Source: Thermoleophilaceae bacterium (GTDB lineage: Bacteria > Actinomycetota > Thermoleophilia > Solirubrobacterales > Thermoleophilaceae). From it: a stretch of DNA of 43,276 nucleotides. The stretch spans positions 1-43,276 of the forward strand of contig JAICJV010000018.1 in assembly GCA_025928265.1 (NCBI GenBank). The letters run 5' to 3'. Below, piece by piece: positions 17,795 to 26,579 of this stretch (its first letter is position 1; every line of letters starts with the position of its first letter). The position numbers and the translations under genes were made by a program. Under the pieces are notes generated by a model that was not told where the DNA came from, did no database searches, and worked only from the letters and a program-made list of their open reading frames with translations.

Positions 17795-20128
17795 TCAGCG
17801 CGCTGTCGCGACGCTCTCGGAGCCGTCGTGCGCGACGCTGACCGACACGGTGCCGTCCTGGTCGGTCCGGTAGACGTTCGGCACGGCTGCGCGGAGCGCC
17901 GCGAGCGTCTCCGGCGTCGGGTGGCCGTAGCTGTTGCCCTTGCCCACCTCGATCGCGGCGAGGTGCGGTTGGAGCCGATTCAGCACCTCGGGCAGGCCGG
18001 GGTCGCGGCTGCCGTGGTGGGAGACCTTCATCGCCTCGACCGGCCGCAGCGGATACTGGAGGATCGCGTCCGACTCGGCGTCGGCCGACAGCCACAGGTC
18101 GAAGTCGCCCTCGCTCACGATCGCAGCCACGCCGATCGGGTTGGGCTCGTCGGGCGCCGGCTCGCCGGGCGCTCGCGGGCGCGGCCCGAGCACCTGGATC
18201 GTGAGGCGGCCTACGCGGTAGACCTGCCCGGCCTGCGCGGTCGTGACCGGCACGCCGCGCGCCCGCGCCTCGGAGAGGAGGCGCTGATAGTCGGGGTCGG
18301 CGGTGCCGTAGCCGTTCTCGACCATCGCCCGCACGGGTATGCGCTGCAGCACCTCGTGCAGCCCGCCCTGGTGGTCGCGCGACTGGTGCGTGGAGACCAT
18401 CAGGTCGACCTGGCGCACGCCGTAGCGGCGGAGCAGGCGGTACACGCGCGCCTCGGGCGGGCCGCCGTCGAACAGCACGTTCGCACCCGCCCCGTCCTGG
18501 ATCAGCGTGGCGTCGCCCTGGCCGACGTCGAGAAAGCGGACCGTGAGTTCGGTCGGCGGCGCCGACGGCGCGGTCGCGTACGACCAGCCTGCGGCGCCCA
18601 GCGCGGCGGCGACGGCCACCAGCGCAGCCCGCGTACGCGGGGCCAGCAGGCGGAATGCGGCAGCCGTCGAGCGCGCACGTGGCTCGCCCAGCCGCGCCAC
18701 TCGCGCCACCGCGACCAGTGCGAGTCCGATCGCGACGTAGGCGGCGACCACGGCCGGGGGTGATCGCAGCGCGAGCTTCACGCTTGCGCCGGGCGCGTCG
18801 GCGAAGGTGCGAACGATCGCCTGGAGCGCGCGCAGCAACACGTCGTCGAGCGGTCCGAGCGCCGACGCGATCGGCACCGACAGCTGCGCCAGCGCTGCCT
18901 GGAGCATCCCGATCCACATGATCGGCGCGACGAGCGGGAGCGCGACGATGTTCGCGAGCAGCCCCGCGACCGACAGCGAGCCGAAATGGTGCGCCATCAG
19001 CGGCGCGGTGGCGACCGTCGCCGCGACGGTGACCGCAATGCCCTCCCCCAGCAGCCGCGGCAATCCCGCCAGCGCGCGCTCGATCGGACGGGCGAGCAGC
19101 ATGATCCCCGCGACCGCCGCGAACGAGAGCTGCCAACCGGGGTCGCCCGCGACGCGTGGGTTCAGCGCGAGCGTGACCGCAGCGGCGAGCTCGAGCGCAT
19201 AAGCACGCGAGCCGGCGCGACCGGCTGCGATCGCGATCAATCCCGCGGCGCCCATGACGCCCGCCCGCTGGAGTGACGCGCCCGCGCCGGCCAGCGGGAC
19301 ATATGCGGCAATCAGCGCCAGCGGGACCCACACGCGCGTGCGCGGTCCTGCGCGCGCAGCGCGCAGGAACGGCAGCGCGAGCAGGCACAGCAGCATCACG
19401 TTCTGGCCGCTGACGGCGAGCACGTGAGCGAGACCCGCGCGCTGGAAGTCCTCGCGCTCCCGATCGCCGACTGCCTCGTCCTGACCGAGCACCATCCCCC
19501 GCGCCAGCGCCGCACGGTCCGGCGCGAGCCCGGCGCCGAGCGCCGCCCCCGCCCGCCGCCGCGCCGAATCGATCACTCCCATCGGTCCCCCGCGCCGCGC
19601 GCCGGTCGGCCTCAGCGACTCGAGCTCGAGTTCGAAGCGGATGCCACGGCGGCGCAGCTGCGCGGGCCAGTCGAACGTGCTGCCGCGCCTGGGCTCGCGT
19701 GCGACGCCGCTGACCGCGACGACCGTGCCCGGCTCGCCGCCGTCGGGCCAGCGCATGGTCACCCCTGCACGCGCGAGCACGCGCGCACCGGATTCGAGCC
19801 GCAGCACCGCCGAGCTGCCGAACCGGGAGCGCTGCGGCCGCTCGAGGACGAGCGCCCGCCCGCGAACCTCCGCTCCGGCAGGACCGGCGCGGCCGGCAGC
19901 GCGATCGATCGCGTCGATCCGCGCGGCACCCACGACGGCGCCGAGCAGCATGAGCAGCGCGACGAGCGCCGCGCGCGAATGCAGCCGGGCCAGCGCGAGC
20001 GCCGCGGCAAGCGCCGCCGCAGTTCCCAGCGCTGCGGACGGTCGCAGCGCGAGACCCGCCGCGAACGCGCCGAGCCCGAGGTGGTGCGGCCGCTCCGCGA
20101 TCCATCGCCGCGCCCGTTCAGCCGCCAC
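17795..20128 (-). CDS. comEC: DNA internalization channel protein ComEC/Rec2
   Basis: A 777-residue membrane protein of natural transformation. An N-terminal membrane/OB-like region (about 1-210) and the competence membrane domain (about 210-500; LAHVLAVSGQNVMLL is the family signature) precede a C-terminal metallo-beta-lactamase-like domain from about 535 (VRFLDVGQGDATLI, STHQSRDHQGGLHE with HxxxDH, VSHHGSRDPGLPEVL). It moves single-stranded DNA across the membrane and may degrade the other strand. GTG 20128 lies 3 bases after the comEA stop. All metal-site motifs are present, so it looks functional. Confidence 0.95.
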   Translation of the reverse strand: MAAERARRWIAERPHHLGLGAFAAGLALRPSAALGTAAALAAALALARLHSRAALVALLMLLGAVVGAARIDAIDRAAGRAGPAGAEVRGRALVLERPQRSRFGSSAVLRLESGARVLARAGVTMRWPDGGEPGTVVAVSGVAREPRRGSTFDWPAQLRRRGIRFELELESLRPTGARRGGPMGVIDSARRRAGAALGAGLAPDRAALARGMVLGQDEAVGDREREDFQRAGLAHVLAVSGQNVMLLCLLALPFLRAARAGPRTRVWVPLALIAAYVPLAGAGASLQRAGVMGAAGLIAIAAGRAGSRAYALELAAAVTLALNPRVAGDPGWQLSFAAVAGIMLLARPIERALAGLPRLLGEGIAVTVAATVATAPLMAHHFGSLSVAGLLANIVALPLVAPIMWIGMLQAALAQLSVPIASALGPLDDVLLRALQAIVRTFADAPGASVKLALRSPPAVVAAYVAIGLALVAVARVARLGEPRARSTAAAFRLLAPRTRAALVAVAAALGAAGWSYATAPSAPPTELTVRFLDVGQGDATLIQDGAGANVLFDGGPPEARVYRLLRRYGVRQVDLMVSTHQSRDHQGGLHEVLQRIPVRAMVENGYGTADPDYQRLLSEARARGVPVTTAQAGQVYRVGRLTIQVLGPRPRAPGEPAPDEPNPIGVAAIVSEGDFDLWLSADAESDAILQYPLRPVEAMKVSHHGSRDPGLPEVLNRLQPHLAAIEVGKGNSYGHPTPETLAALRAAVPNVYRTDQDGTVSVSVAHDGSESVATAR

Positions 20129-20131
20129 CGG

Positions 20132-20752
20132 TCACGGCTGCAGCGCCGCCTTCAGCGACGCGAAGCGCTTCTCCCCGATCCCGTCGACCTGCTTGAGCTC
20201 GTCCACCGACCGGAAGCCCCCGTGGCTCGTGCGGTACTGGACGATCCGCTGCGCAAGCGTGGGTCCGATCCCGTCGAGCGTGTCGAGCTGCGTGACGGTG
20301 GCGTTCGACAAGCTGATCGGAGCCTGGGACCGGCCGCCGCCCGCAGAGGGCAGCCCGCCAGGTGCAGAGGGCAGCCCGCTGCCCGCAGATGGCGGTGCTG
20401 CCGCCACCGTCCCGCGCCGAGGCACGATCACCTGCTGTCCGTCCTGGAGCGGCGCGGCCAGGTTCACGGCCGTGGGGTCGCCCCTTTTCGAGATGCCACC
20501 CGCTGCGTCCACAGCCGCCGCCACGCGCGAGCCCGCGGGCACGCGCTGGATGCCCGGCCGCGCGACCTCGCCCTCCACGTCGACGACCAGTGATCCGGCC
20601 GACCTGTGCGGGGCCGCCGAGCCGGCTCCAGTCGACACCGCGACCGGCGGCGACGAGGCGCCACCGTGGTGCAGCAATCGGGCCGCGAGAAACACCGCGA
20701 CGAACGCCGCGAGCGCCCAGCCCGCGAGCTCCAGCTTGCGCCTGTCATCCAT
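20132..20752 (-). CDS. comEA: DNA receptor ComEA
   Basis: A 206-residue DNA-binding protein of the transformation machinery. One transmembrane anchor (about 9-27) is followed by an SLBB domain (VDVEGEVARPGIQRVPAGSR), a Gly/Ser/Pro linker of three 7-residue LPSA-type repeats (about 117-140), and two C-terminal helix-hairpin-helix motifs (LDTLDGIGPTLAQRIVQYR, LKQVDGIGEKRFASLK) that bind DNA backbone. It is upstream of comEC and almost certainly co-transcribed with it. Confidence 0.95.
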   Translation of the reverse strand: MDDRRKLELAGWALAAFVAVFLAARLLHHGGASSPPVAVSTGAGSAAPHRSAGSLVVDVEGEVARPGIQRVPAGSRVAAAVDAAGGISKRGDPTAVNLAAPLQDGQQVIVPRRGTVAAAPPSAGSGLPSAPGGLPSAGGGRSQAPISLSNATVTQLDTLDGIGPTLAQRIVQYRTSHGGFRSVDELKQVDGIGEKRFASLKAALQP

Positions 20753-20821
20753 GCGGCGAAGCTACGCCGCGACGCGTTACGTCACAGCACGCGCGTGTGA
20801 AAACTCGGGCGCGGGATGGTT

Positions 20822-20891
20822 ACGAAATGGAGATCCCGGTCCGGCGGCACCCGCGCGCCCAGCACGATGCCGCCGCGATCGAACATTTCGT
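20822..20891. repeat. Structured element copy 3 (P1 - GA/GAA loop - P2)
   Basis: P1 is acgaaatg (20822-20829) with catttcgt (20884-20891). Then comes an internal loop GA (20830-20831) / GAA (20881-20883), P2 gatc/gatc (20832-20835, 20877-20880), and an inner stem cggcggca/tgccgccg (20842-20849, 20868-20875). It has the same plan and loop as the copies at 27690 and 35197. It lies between comEA and the stop codon of the HD-GYP gene. Confidence 0.65.
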
Positions 20892-20897
20892 CGTCGG

Positions 20898-22589
20898 TTA
20901 CGAATCCGCTGCAGGTGCTACGACGAAGTCGTCGATCCCCAGCCGGTCGTCGTCGCGCTCGAGCGCGTCGAGGAACACCTCGACGACGCGCGGGTCGAAC
21001 TGGCTGCCGGAGCAGCGGCGCAGCTCGCCGCGGGCCTTCTCGACCGGCAGCGCGGCGCGATAGACGCGGTCGACGGTCATCGCCTCATACGCGTCGGCGA
21101 CCGCGAGGATACGCGCCTCGAGCGGGATCTCCTCGCCCACGAGACCGCGCGGGTAGCCGCGGCCGTCCGGGCGCTCGTGATGCGCGATGACCCACGACGC
21201 GACATCCTTCATGTCCGCCCCGTCCACGATCAGAGCGCCAACCTCGGGATGCTTCTTCATCTGGGCGAACTCGTCGTCGTCGAGCGGCCCTGGCTTGCTC
21301 AGCACGGCGTCCGGAACAGCGATCTTGCCGACGTCGTGCAGGATGCCCGCCATCTTGACGCGCTCGACGAGCTCCTCGGAGAGCCCGAGTCCACGCGCGA
21401 TCTGCTCCGCGTAACGACCAACGGTTTGTGAATGCGCCGAGGTGCCGGCGTCGCGGATGTCGAGCACCTCGGTGAGCGCGAGAACGGCGGCGAGGGTGCT
21501 GCCGCGGTCCTCCTGGTGGCTGCGTGTCTCCGCGGCGAGCACCAGGCTCGCGATCTCGGGGCTGTAGATGACCGTGCGGTCGCGGCCGAGCTGCTCAGCG
21601 GCTGCAACGCCCTGCGACGCGGCGTGCAGGACCGATTCCGCGGTCGCTCCGTGCTCGGGGTAGCAGGCCACGCCGAGCGAAACGGTGATCGAGGACGGCA
21701 GGCCCCGGAGCTCGCGGTGCGCGGCGCTGCGGACACGCTCGGCGACCATGTACGCGTCGGTCGCCGCGCACTCGGGCACCACCAGCGCCAGCTCGCGCTC
21801 GCCAAGGCGGGCTGCGTGGTCCATGCCGCGCTTGGTGCGATTGAGGGCGAGCGTGACGAGCTCGAGCACGACGTTGCGGTTGCCTGCGCCGCTGCTGAGC
21901 GGGCGATGGCCGTCGATCCGGACGAGGACGAGCGCCAGCGACTGGTGCGAGCGGCGACCGCGGTCGATCTCGGCGTCGAGCGCCTCGCGCAGGCCGCTGC
22001 GGTTCAGGAGACCGGTGTCCGGGTCGGTGCGCGTCGCGCGCGCGAGCGTCGCGATGCGCTCCTGCAGCGTTCCGATCAGCGCGCCGCCGAACACGAGCGC
22101 GCTCATCGTTATGGCCCAGCGGAGCACCGCGCCGTCGCCCGCAGCCGGCGCCTGCATCAGCAGTGCCGCGTACGCGACGACGATGAAGCCCGTCTGGAGC
22201 ACGGCCTCGCGTCGCGACAGGAAATAGAAGGCGTAGATCGAGACCCAGAAGTACAGGGCGGCGTAGGGGCTCGTGCTGTCGCCGCTCGCGTAGATGTTCC
22301 ACTCGATGAGCAGCGTGGCGGCAGCGAGGAAGACCTGGAAGCTCCAGCGCGGCAGGCGCCCCCCGGCGATGCCCAGCATCGCGCAGAGGACGTACCCACA
22401 GACGGCCTGAAGCACGACGCGCCCGGGGTGAGCCTGGTCGCGGTTCGGGATCGCGAGCGCGAGCAGCGAGATCGATGCGCCCGCGGCGAAGATGTACGCC
22501 AGCGAGCGCGCCATCACCCCTGTATCGCGGGTATAGCGCTCGACGGTGCTCCCGTCATCGTCGGGCAGGCCCGGCACGTACCGCTCCAT
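20898..22589 (-). CDS. Membrane HD-GYP phosphodiesterase with degenerate GGDEF domain
   Basis: A 563-residue protein with about six N-terminal transmembrane helices (about 28-180), a GGDEF-family domain (about 190-350) and an HD-GYP domain (about 365-550). The GGDEF signature is replaced by GEREL (RLGERELALVVPE), so cyclase activity is not expected. The HD-GYP part keeps HSQTVGRYAEQIA, ILHDVGKIAVPD and HHERPDGRGYP, so hydrolysis of cyclic di-GMP is likely. ATG 22589 is preferred over the long Arg/Ser-rich extension starting at 22841, which overlaps the acylphosphatase gene. It is followed by structured element copy 3. Confidence 0.92.
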   Translation of the reverse strand: MERYVPGLPDDDGSTVERYTRDTGVMARSLAYIFAAGASISLLALAIPNRDQAHPGRVVLQAVCGYVLCAMLGIAGGRLPRWSFQVFLAAATLLIEWNIYASGDSTSPYAALYFWVSIYAFYFLSRREAVLQTGFIVVAYAALLMQAPAAGDGAVLRWAITMSALVFGGALIGTLQERIATLARATRTDPDTGLLNRSGLREALDAEIDRGRRSHQSLALVLVRIDGHRPLSSGAGNRNVVLELVTLALNRTKRGMDHAARLGERELALVVPECAATDAYMVAERVRSAAHRELRGLPSSITVSLGVACYPEHGATAESVLHAASQGVAAAEQLGRDRTVIYSPEIASLVLAAETRSHQEDRGSTLAAVLALTEVLDIRDAGTSAHSQTVGRYAEQIARGLGLSEELVERVKMAGILHDVGKIAVPDAVLSKPGPLDDDEFAQMKKHPEVGALIVDGADMKDVASWVIAHHERPDGRGYPRGLVGEEIPLEARILAVADAYEAMTVDRVYRAALPVEKARGELRRCSGSQFDPRVVEVFLDALERDDDRLGIDDFVVAPAADS

Positions 22590-22611
22590 GCCTCTTTTCT
22601 CGGCTCGGAGC

Positions 22612-22652
22612 ACCCTTTGGGTCAGGCCCCTGGACAGAAGTATGAAATCGGG
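22612..22652. other. Short intergenic sequence resembling a dispersed repeat
   Basis: The 73-base gap between acylphosphatase and the HD-GYP gene contains gggtcaggcccctggacag, close to GGGTCAGACCCC-type intergenic sequences I remember from high-G+C genomes. There is only one copy in this window, so its status as a repeat is unproven. Confidence 0.2.
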
Positions 22653-22662
22653 CGGATCGGGC

Positions 22663-22935
22663 TCAACGTACGTCGAAGCCGCCGAGGCCCTCGGGGTCCT
22701 CCTCGTCGACGTCCACTCGCTCGACGTCCGCGCGCGACGGACCGGCGCCGGCGAACTCGACGAGGGCCTCAACGGCCCCCGGATCGCCCTCGAACACCGC
22801 CTCGACCGTGCCGTCGGAGCGGTTGCGAACCCAGCCGGCAACGCCGCGCCTCTCCGCCTCCTCGCGCGTGGAGTCGCGGAAGAAGACCCCCTGCACGTTC
22901 CCGTGCACGACCACGTGTCGGCGGATCGCTTTCAT
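22663..22935 (-). CDS. acyP: Acylphosphatase
   Basis: A 90-residue single-domain enzyme hydrolysing acyl phosphates in the cytosol. The active-site arginine is in the loop GNVQGVFFRDSTR and the asparagine in GWVRNRSDG, followed by VEAVFEGD. The length is typical. The ATG overlaps the agmatinase TGA (TGATG), so it is the last gene of the polyamine run; a metabolic link to putrescine synthesis is not evident. Confidence 0.95.
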   Translation of the reverse strand: MKAIRRHVVVHGNVQGVFFRDSTREEAERRGVAGWVRNRSDGTVEAVFEGDPGAVEALVEFAGAGPSRADVERVDVDEEDPEGLGGFDVR

Positions 22936-23885
22936 CAGGCAAGCCTCGCGAGCGCCGAGAGCGCCAGGAACTCGTATGCGATGTTGGCCGCGAGCATCGC
23001 GGTTCCCTGTGCGGGCCCGTCGTAGGGCGGTGAGACCTCGACGATGTCGAAGCCGCGGAAGTGCATGCCCGCGAGGGAGCGCAGGAAGGCGAACGCCTCG
23101 TGCGGGAAGAGGCCCGCCACCTCGGGGGTGCCGGTCCCCGGGGCAAAGGCCGGGTCGAGCACGTCGATGTCGAAGCCGAGCACGACCGGGCCGTCGCCCA
23201 CGCGCTCGTGCACGCGGGTACCGAACTCGGCGGGCGCCGTGGCACGCAGCTCGTCGCCCGGGATCAGGTCGAAGCCCATCTCGCGGGGCACCTCCATGTC
23301 GGCGGCGGCGTAGAGGGGCCCGCGCATGCCGGCGAGCACCGACCGGTGCGGGTCGAGCACTCCCTCCTCCACCGCGCGGCGGAACGGCGTCCCGTGGAAG
23401 ATCTTCTCGCCGTAGTACTCGTCCCAGGTGTCCGCGTGCGCGTCGAGGAGCACGAGGGCGACCGGCTCACCCGCTGCGTTCGCGTGCGCTCGCAGCTCGC
23501 CGAGGGCGATCGAGTGGTCGCCGCCGAGGACGACGGGGATGATCTCCTGCGCGAGCAGCTCGCCGAGGCCCGCCGCGATCTGGTCCATCGTCTTCGCGGC
23601 GTTGCCGGGCGTGATCTCGATGTCGCCCCAGTCGACCGCCGACTGCGCCGCGAACACGTCGACCTCGAGCGGCGGGTGCCAGGGGCGCAGGAGTGTCGAA
23701 CCGTCGCGGATGGCAGCCGGGCCGAAGCGGGCGCCCGAGCGGTAGCTCGTGGCGGTGTCGAACGGGATGCCGACGACCGCGATGTCCACCGCTTCGGGAT
23801 TGCGCACGTGCGGGAGGCGCGCGAACGTGCGGATGCCCGTGTAGCGCGGGGCGCGCGAGGCGTCCGGTGGGCCGTGGTGCGTCAT
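22935..23885 (-). CDS. speB: Agmatinase (ureohydrolase family)
   Basis: A 316-residue binuclear manganese enzyme that converts agmatine to putrescine and urea. Metal-ligand motifs are GGDHSIALGE, DAHADTWDEY and FDIDVLDPAFAPGTGTPE. The ATG overlaps the TGA of the decarboxylase gene by ATGA. Guanidino-substrate ureohydrolases are hard to tell apart, but coupling to an arginine-type decarboxylase makes agmatinase the best call. Confidence 0.9.
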   Translation of the reverse strand: MTHHGPPDASRAPRYTGIRTFARLPHVRNPEAVDIAVVGIPFDTATSYRSGARFGPAAIRDGSTLLRPWHPPLEVDVFAAQSAVDWGDIEITPGNAAKTMDQIAAGLGELLAQEIIPVVLGGDHSIALGELRAHANAAGEPVALVLLDAHADTWDEYYGEKIFHGTPFRRAVEEGVLDPHRSVLAGMRGPLYAAADMEVPREMGFDLIPGDELRATAPAEFGTRVHERVGDGPVVLGFDIDVLDPAFAPGTGTPEVAGLFPHEAFAFLRSLAGMHFRGFDIVEVSPPYDGPAQGTAMLAANIAYEFLALSALARLA

Positions 23886-25393
23886 TGCGCCACCACGCGC
23901 AGCGTGCGCAGCTGGCGATCGGTGGCGCCGCGCAGGCTGCCGCCCAGCTCGAGCGTCTGCTGGATGTAGTTGAGCGTCTCCGCGGTGAGCCGCTCGCCGG
24001 GAAGCACGTTGGGCACTCCGGGCGGGTAGGCGGCGAGCGACTCGGCGGCGATGCGGCCGGCGGCGTCGCGCACCGAGACCACCTCCTGGGGGGCGAAGAA
24101 CGCCTCGCGCGGGCCCATCACCAGCTCGCCCCACGGCGGCGCCTCGGCGAACTCGCGGCTCGCGCGGGCGCCGTCCGGGGCCAGGCGATCCACCACCACA
24201 CGCAGCGCCGCCACAAACCGCTGGCCCTGCTCGCGAGCTCGCTCGCCCATGCCGAAGACGGCCACGATCACGTTCTCGCCGGCGAGCTCGAGGTTGATGT
24301 CGTCGACTTCGCGCAGCAGCGTTGCGACCTCGTAGCCGGTGGCGCCGGTGGCGCGGACATCGGTCACGAGGCGCAGCGGGTCGTACGCGTAGACGCCCGG
24401 GCGGCCGACGAGGCGCTCGTCGAGCACGTCGAGGCCGGGGATGGCGCGGATGGCGTTGCGCGTCTCCACCAGCGCGTGCGTGGTCTCGTCGAGCAGCTCA
24501 CGGCCGTGGGCGATCGCCTGGCGGCGGCCGGCGTCGAGCGAGGCTGTGAGCAGCGAGCTGGGTGATGTCGACTCGACGAGCGTGACGCAGCGGTCCACCA
24601 CGTTCTCGTCGATCCAGCGCTCCGAGCCGTGCGCCAGGTGGAGCATCGCCGCCTGCGTGAGCGCGCCGATGATCTTGTGGGTGCTCGACACGACCAGGTC
24701 GGCCCCACGGGAGAGCGCGTGTGCGGGGAGATGGTCGTTGAATGCGAGGTGGGCGCCCCATGCCTCGTCGACGATGAGCGGCACCTCGTGCGAGTGTGCG
24801 ACGTCGGCGAGCGCGGCGACGTCGGCCACCGCCCCGAAGTAGGTGGGCGAGACGACGGTCGCGCCGACCGCGTCGGGTGCTGCCGCGAGGGCGCGCTCGA
24901 GCGTGTCGGCGGTGATGCAGTGCGCGATGCCCAGCTCCGGGTCGATCTCGGGGCGCATGAAGGTCGGGCGGAGGCCGCTGAGGATGAGCGCGTCGATCAT
25001 GCTCGAGTGCGCGTTGCGCTGCACGACGACGCGCGCGCCCGCGTGCGCGAGCGTCAAGCCGGCGACGAGGTTGCCCTGCGAGGCGCCGTTGATGAGGAAC
25101 CAGCAGCGCTTGGCGCCCCACGCTTCGGCGGCGAGGCGCTGGGATTCGTTGAAGGGGGTTGGCTCGACGCCTACGTCGATGCCCCAGGTGAGCGCGGGGA
25201 CGTCGAGCGCGAGCGCCTTCTCGCCTATCGCGCCGGCGAGCTGGGGGTCGGCGCCCGGACCGCCCTTGTGGCCTGGGACGTGGAGGCGCGCGGGGTTGCG
25301 CGACGCGTAGTCGACGAGGGCGTCGAGGTAGGGGGCGTGGCGTTGCTCGTCCGCGACCTCGGGAGGGTCGGACACGGGTTGCCGCTGGGCCAT
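23882..25393 (-). CDS. speA: Orn/Lys/Arg decarboxylase family, probable arginine decarboxylase
   Basis: A 503-residue PLP enzyme of fold type I. The N-terminal motif LHVPGHKGG, the FLINGASQGN cofactor region, VDEAWGAHLAF and the PLP lysine in SSTHKIIGALTQ are typical, followed by the C-terminal domain with YPPGVPNVLPGE. Ornithine, lysine and arginine forms share this fold; the coupled agmatinase argues for arginine to agmatine. It starts 12 bases after the SLOG gene and is translationally coupled to speB. Confidence 0.9.
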   Translation of the reverse strand: MAQRQPVSDPPEVADEQRHAPYLDALVDYASRNPARLHVPGHKGGPGADPQLAGAIGEKALALDVPALTWGIDVGVEPTPFNESQRLAAEAWGAKRCWFLINGASQGNLVAGLTLAHAGARVVVQRNAHSSMIDALILSGLRPTFMRPEIDPELGIAHCITADTLERALAAAPDAVGATVVSPTYFGAVADVAALADVAHSHEVPLIVDEAWGAHLAFNDHLPAHALSRGADLVVSSTHKIIGALTQAAMLHLAHGSERWIDENVVDRCVTLVESTSPSSLLTASLDAGRRQAIAHGRELLDETTHALVETRNAIRAIPGLDVLDERLVGRPGVYAYDPLRLVTDVRATGATGYEVATLLREVDDINLELAGENVIVAVFGMGERAREQGQRFVAALRVVVDRLAPDGARASREFAEAPPWGELVMGPREAFFAPQEVVSVRDAAGRIAAESLAAYPPGVPNVLPGERLTAETLNYIQQTLELGGSLRGATDRQLRTLRVVAQ

Positions 25394-25404
25394 TGCGGGC
25401 GAGT

Positions 25405-25863
25405 CTACGCCGAGAGGTCGAGGGCCCGGCGGACGGCGTCGGCGGGGTCCGTCGCGCGTACGACCGGGTCGAGATCCCAGCTGTCGATGCCCACGACGGG
25501 CTTGCCGGCCTTCAGGGCGAGGGCGATCTCGGAGAGCGTGCCGTACTCGCCGCCGATCGCGATCAGGGCGTCGGCGGCGCGAACGACCAGGGCGTTGCGC
25601 GCCTCGCCGAGACCGGTTGCGATCGCTACGTCGACGAATTGGTTGGCCGCGGCGCGGTCGTCGCCCGGCAGGATGCCCACCGTCGTGCCGCCTGCCTCCT
25701 TGGCGCCCTGGCAGGCACTCTCCATCACGCCGCCAAGGCCGCCACATACGAGCACGGCTCCGGCCACCGCGAGTGCGTGGCCCACCGCGTGCGCGGCTTC
25801 CGCCTGCTCCGGGGTCGCGCGGCCGGCGCCGACGACTGCGATGTGCGGTGAGGAGCGCCCGAT
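25405..25863 (-). CDS. SLOG-superfamily nucleotide-binding protein (TIGR00725-like), non-standard start
   Basis: A small Rossmann-like protein with GAVLVCGGLGGVMESACQGA, GGTTVGILPGDD and GGEYGTLSEIALAL, the pattern of TIGR00725/LOG relatives. The first ATG/GTG/TTG in frame is GTG 25785, which removes the first beta strand. The family's N-terminus (IAVVGAGRATPEQAEAAHAV) is encoded upstream in the same open frame, which has no ATG, GTG or TTG back to its stop. ATC at 25863 or 25842, or ATT at 25887, are candidate starts; 25863 is given here. It precedes the arginine decarboxylase gene by 11 bases. Biochemical function is unknown. Confidence 0.75.
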   Translation of the reverse strand: MGRSSPHIAVVGAGRATPEQAEAAHAVGHALAVAGAVLVCGGLGGVMESACQGAKEAGGTTVGILPGDDRAAANQFVDVAIATGLGEARNALVVRAADALIAIGGEYGTLSEIALALKAGKPVVGIDSWDLDPVVRATDPADAVRRALDLSA

Positions 25864-25935
25864 TCGGCGGAGGTTACGGGCGGGAATGCGCGAATACCCT
25901 GTTGGCGAGGTGTTTCCCGACCGAAATAGCTGTTC

Positions 25936-26574
25936 ATGAGCAGTTCTGAATCCGCGTCACGGGCGGCCGAGCTTGCCGCCCAGCAGGTCGAGGCGATCGT
26001 CGAGGCGGCGCAGACCGCGGCTGCCGACATCGAGGCGGATGCCAGGCGCAAGCTCGACGAGCAGCGCGCGCAGCTCGAGGCCGAGTTCGCCAGCCGGCGG
26101 CAGGCGCTCGAGGACGAGATCGGGAAGGTCCGCGAGAAGGCGGTGGCTGACGCCGACAAGCAGCGGACCGAGGCCGACAACTACGCGCGCGGCGAGCGCG
26201 AGTCGGCGACGGCCGAGGCACGGAAGGTGCGCGAGGACGCGCGCCGCGAGGCCGCCGAGCGCGTGGCGGGTGCCGAGAAGGCGGCCGACGAGGCGCTTGC
26301 GGACGCGCGCGCGGTGAGCGGCGGGCTGCGACGTCTGGGCGAGGCGCTCGAGGAGCACGCCGAGCGGATCCTTCGCGACGTGCAGGCAGGACACCGGCGC
26401 TTGCGGGCGGACCTGCGGGTTGCCAGTGGCGGCCCGAGCGCCCCAAGCGAGGTGTCGCGGGCGCCGCGTTCGAGTTCCGACGAGCCGGAGCGTTCGGAGC
26501 GCCCGGCACGCAGCAGCCGGCGACGCGGGCTCGACGACATCGATGTCCCGGAGTGGGTCGTCGGTGACGACTGA
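25936..26574 (+). CDS. Coiled-coil protein, unknown function
   Basis: A 212-residue Ala/Glu/Arg-rich protein. Residues about 5-155 form one long predicted coiled coil with heptads (EAAQTAAADIEADARRKLDE, then alternating Ala/Glu/Arg). The rest is a charged, disordered linker and an acidic end, LDDIDVPEWVVGDD. DivIVA-like or cytoskeletal scaffolds look like this, but no DivIVA N-terminal motif is present. It is divergent from the SLOG gene and convergent with a GNAT gene (5-base gap). Confidence 0.75.
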   Translation: MSSSESASRAAELAAQQVEAIVEAAQTAAADIEADARRKLDEQRAQLEAEFASRRQALEDEIGKVREKAVADADKQRTEADNYARGERESATAEARKVREDARREAAERVAGAEKAADEALADARAVSGGLRRLGEALEEHAERILRDVQAGHRRLRADLRVASGGPSAPSEVSRAPRSSSDEPERSERPARSSRRRGLDDIDVPEWVVGDD

Positions 26575-26579
26575 CCGGC

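Noticed and set aside
22590-22841. N-terminal extension of the HD-GYP protein
   Set aside because: It overlaps acylphosphatase in another frame and is Arg/Ser/Pro-rich without membrane or domain character.
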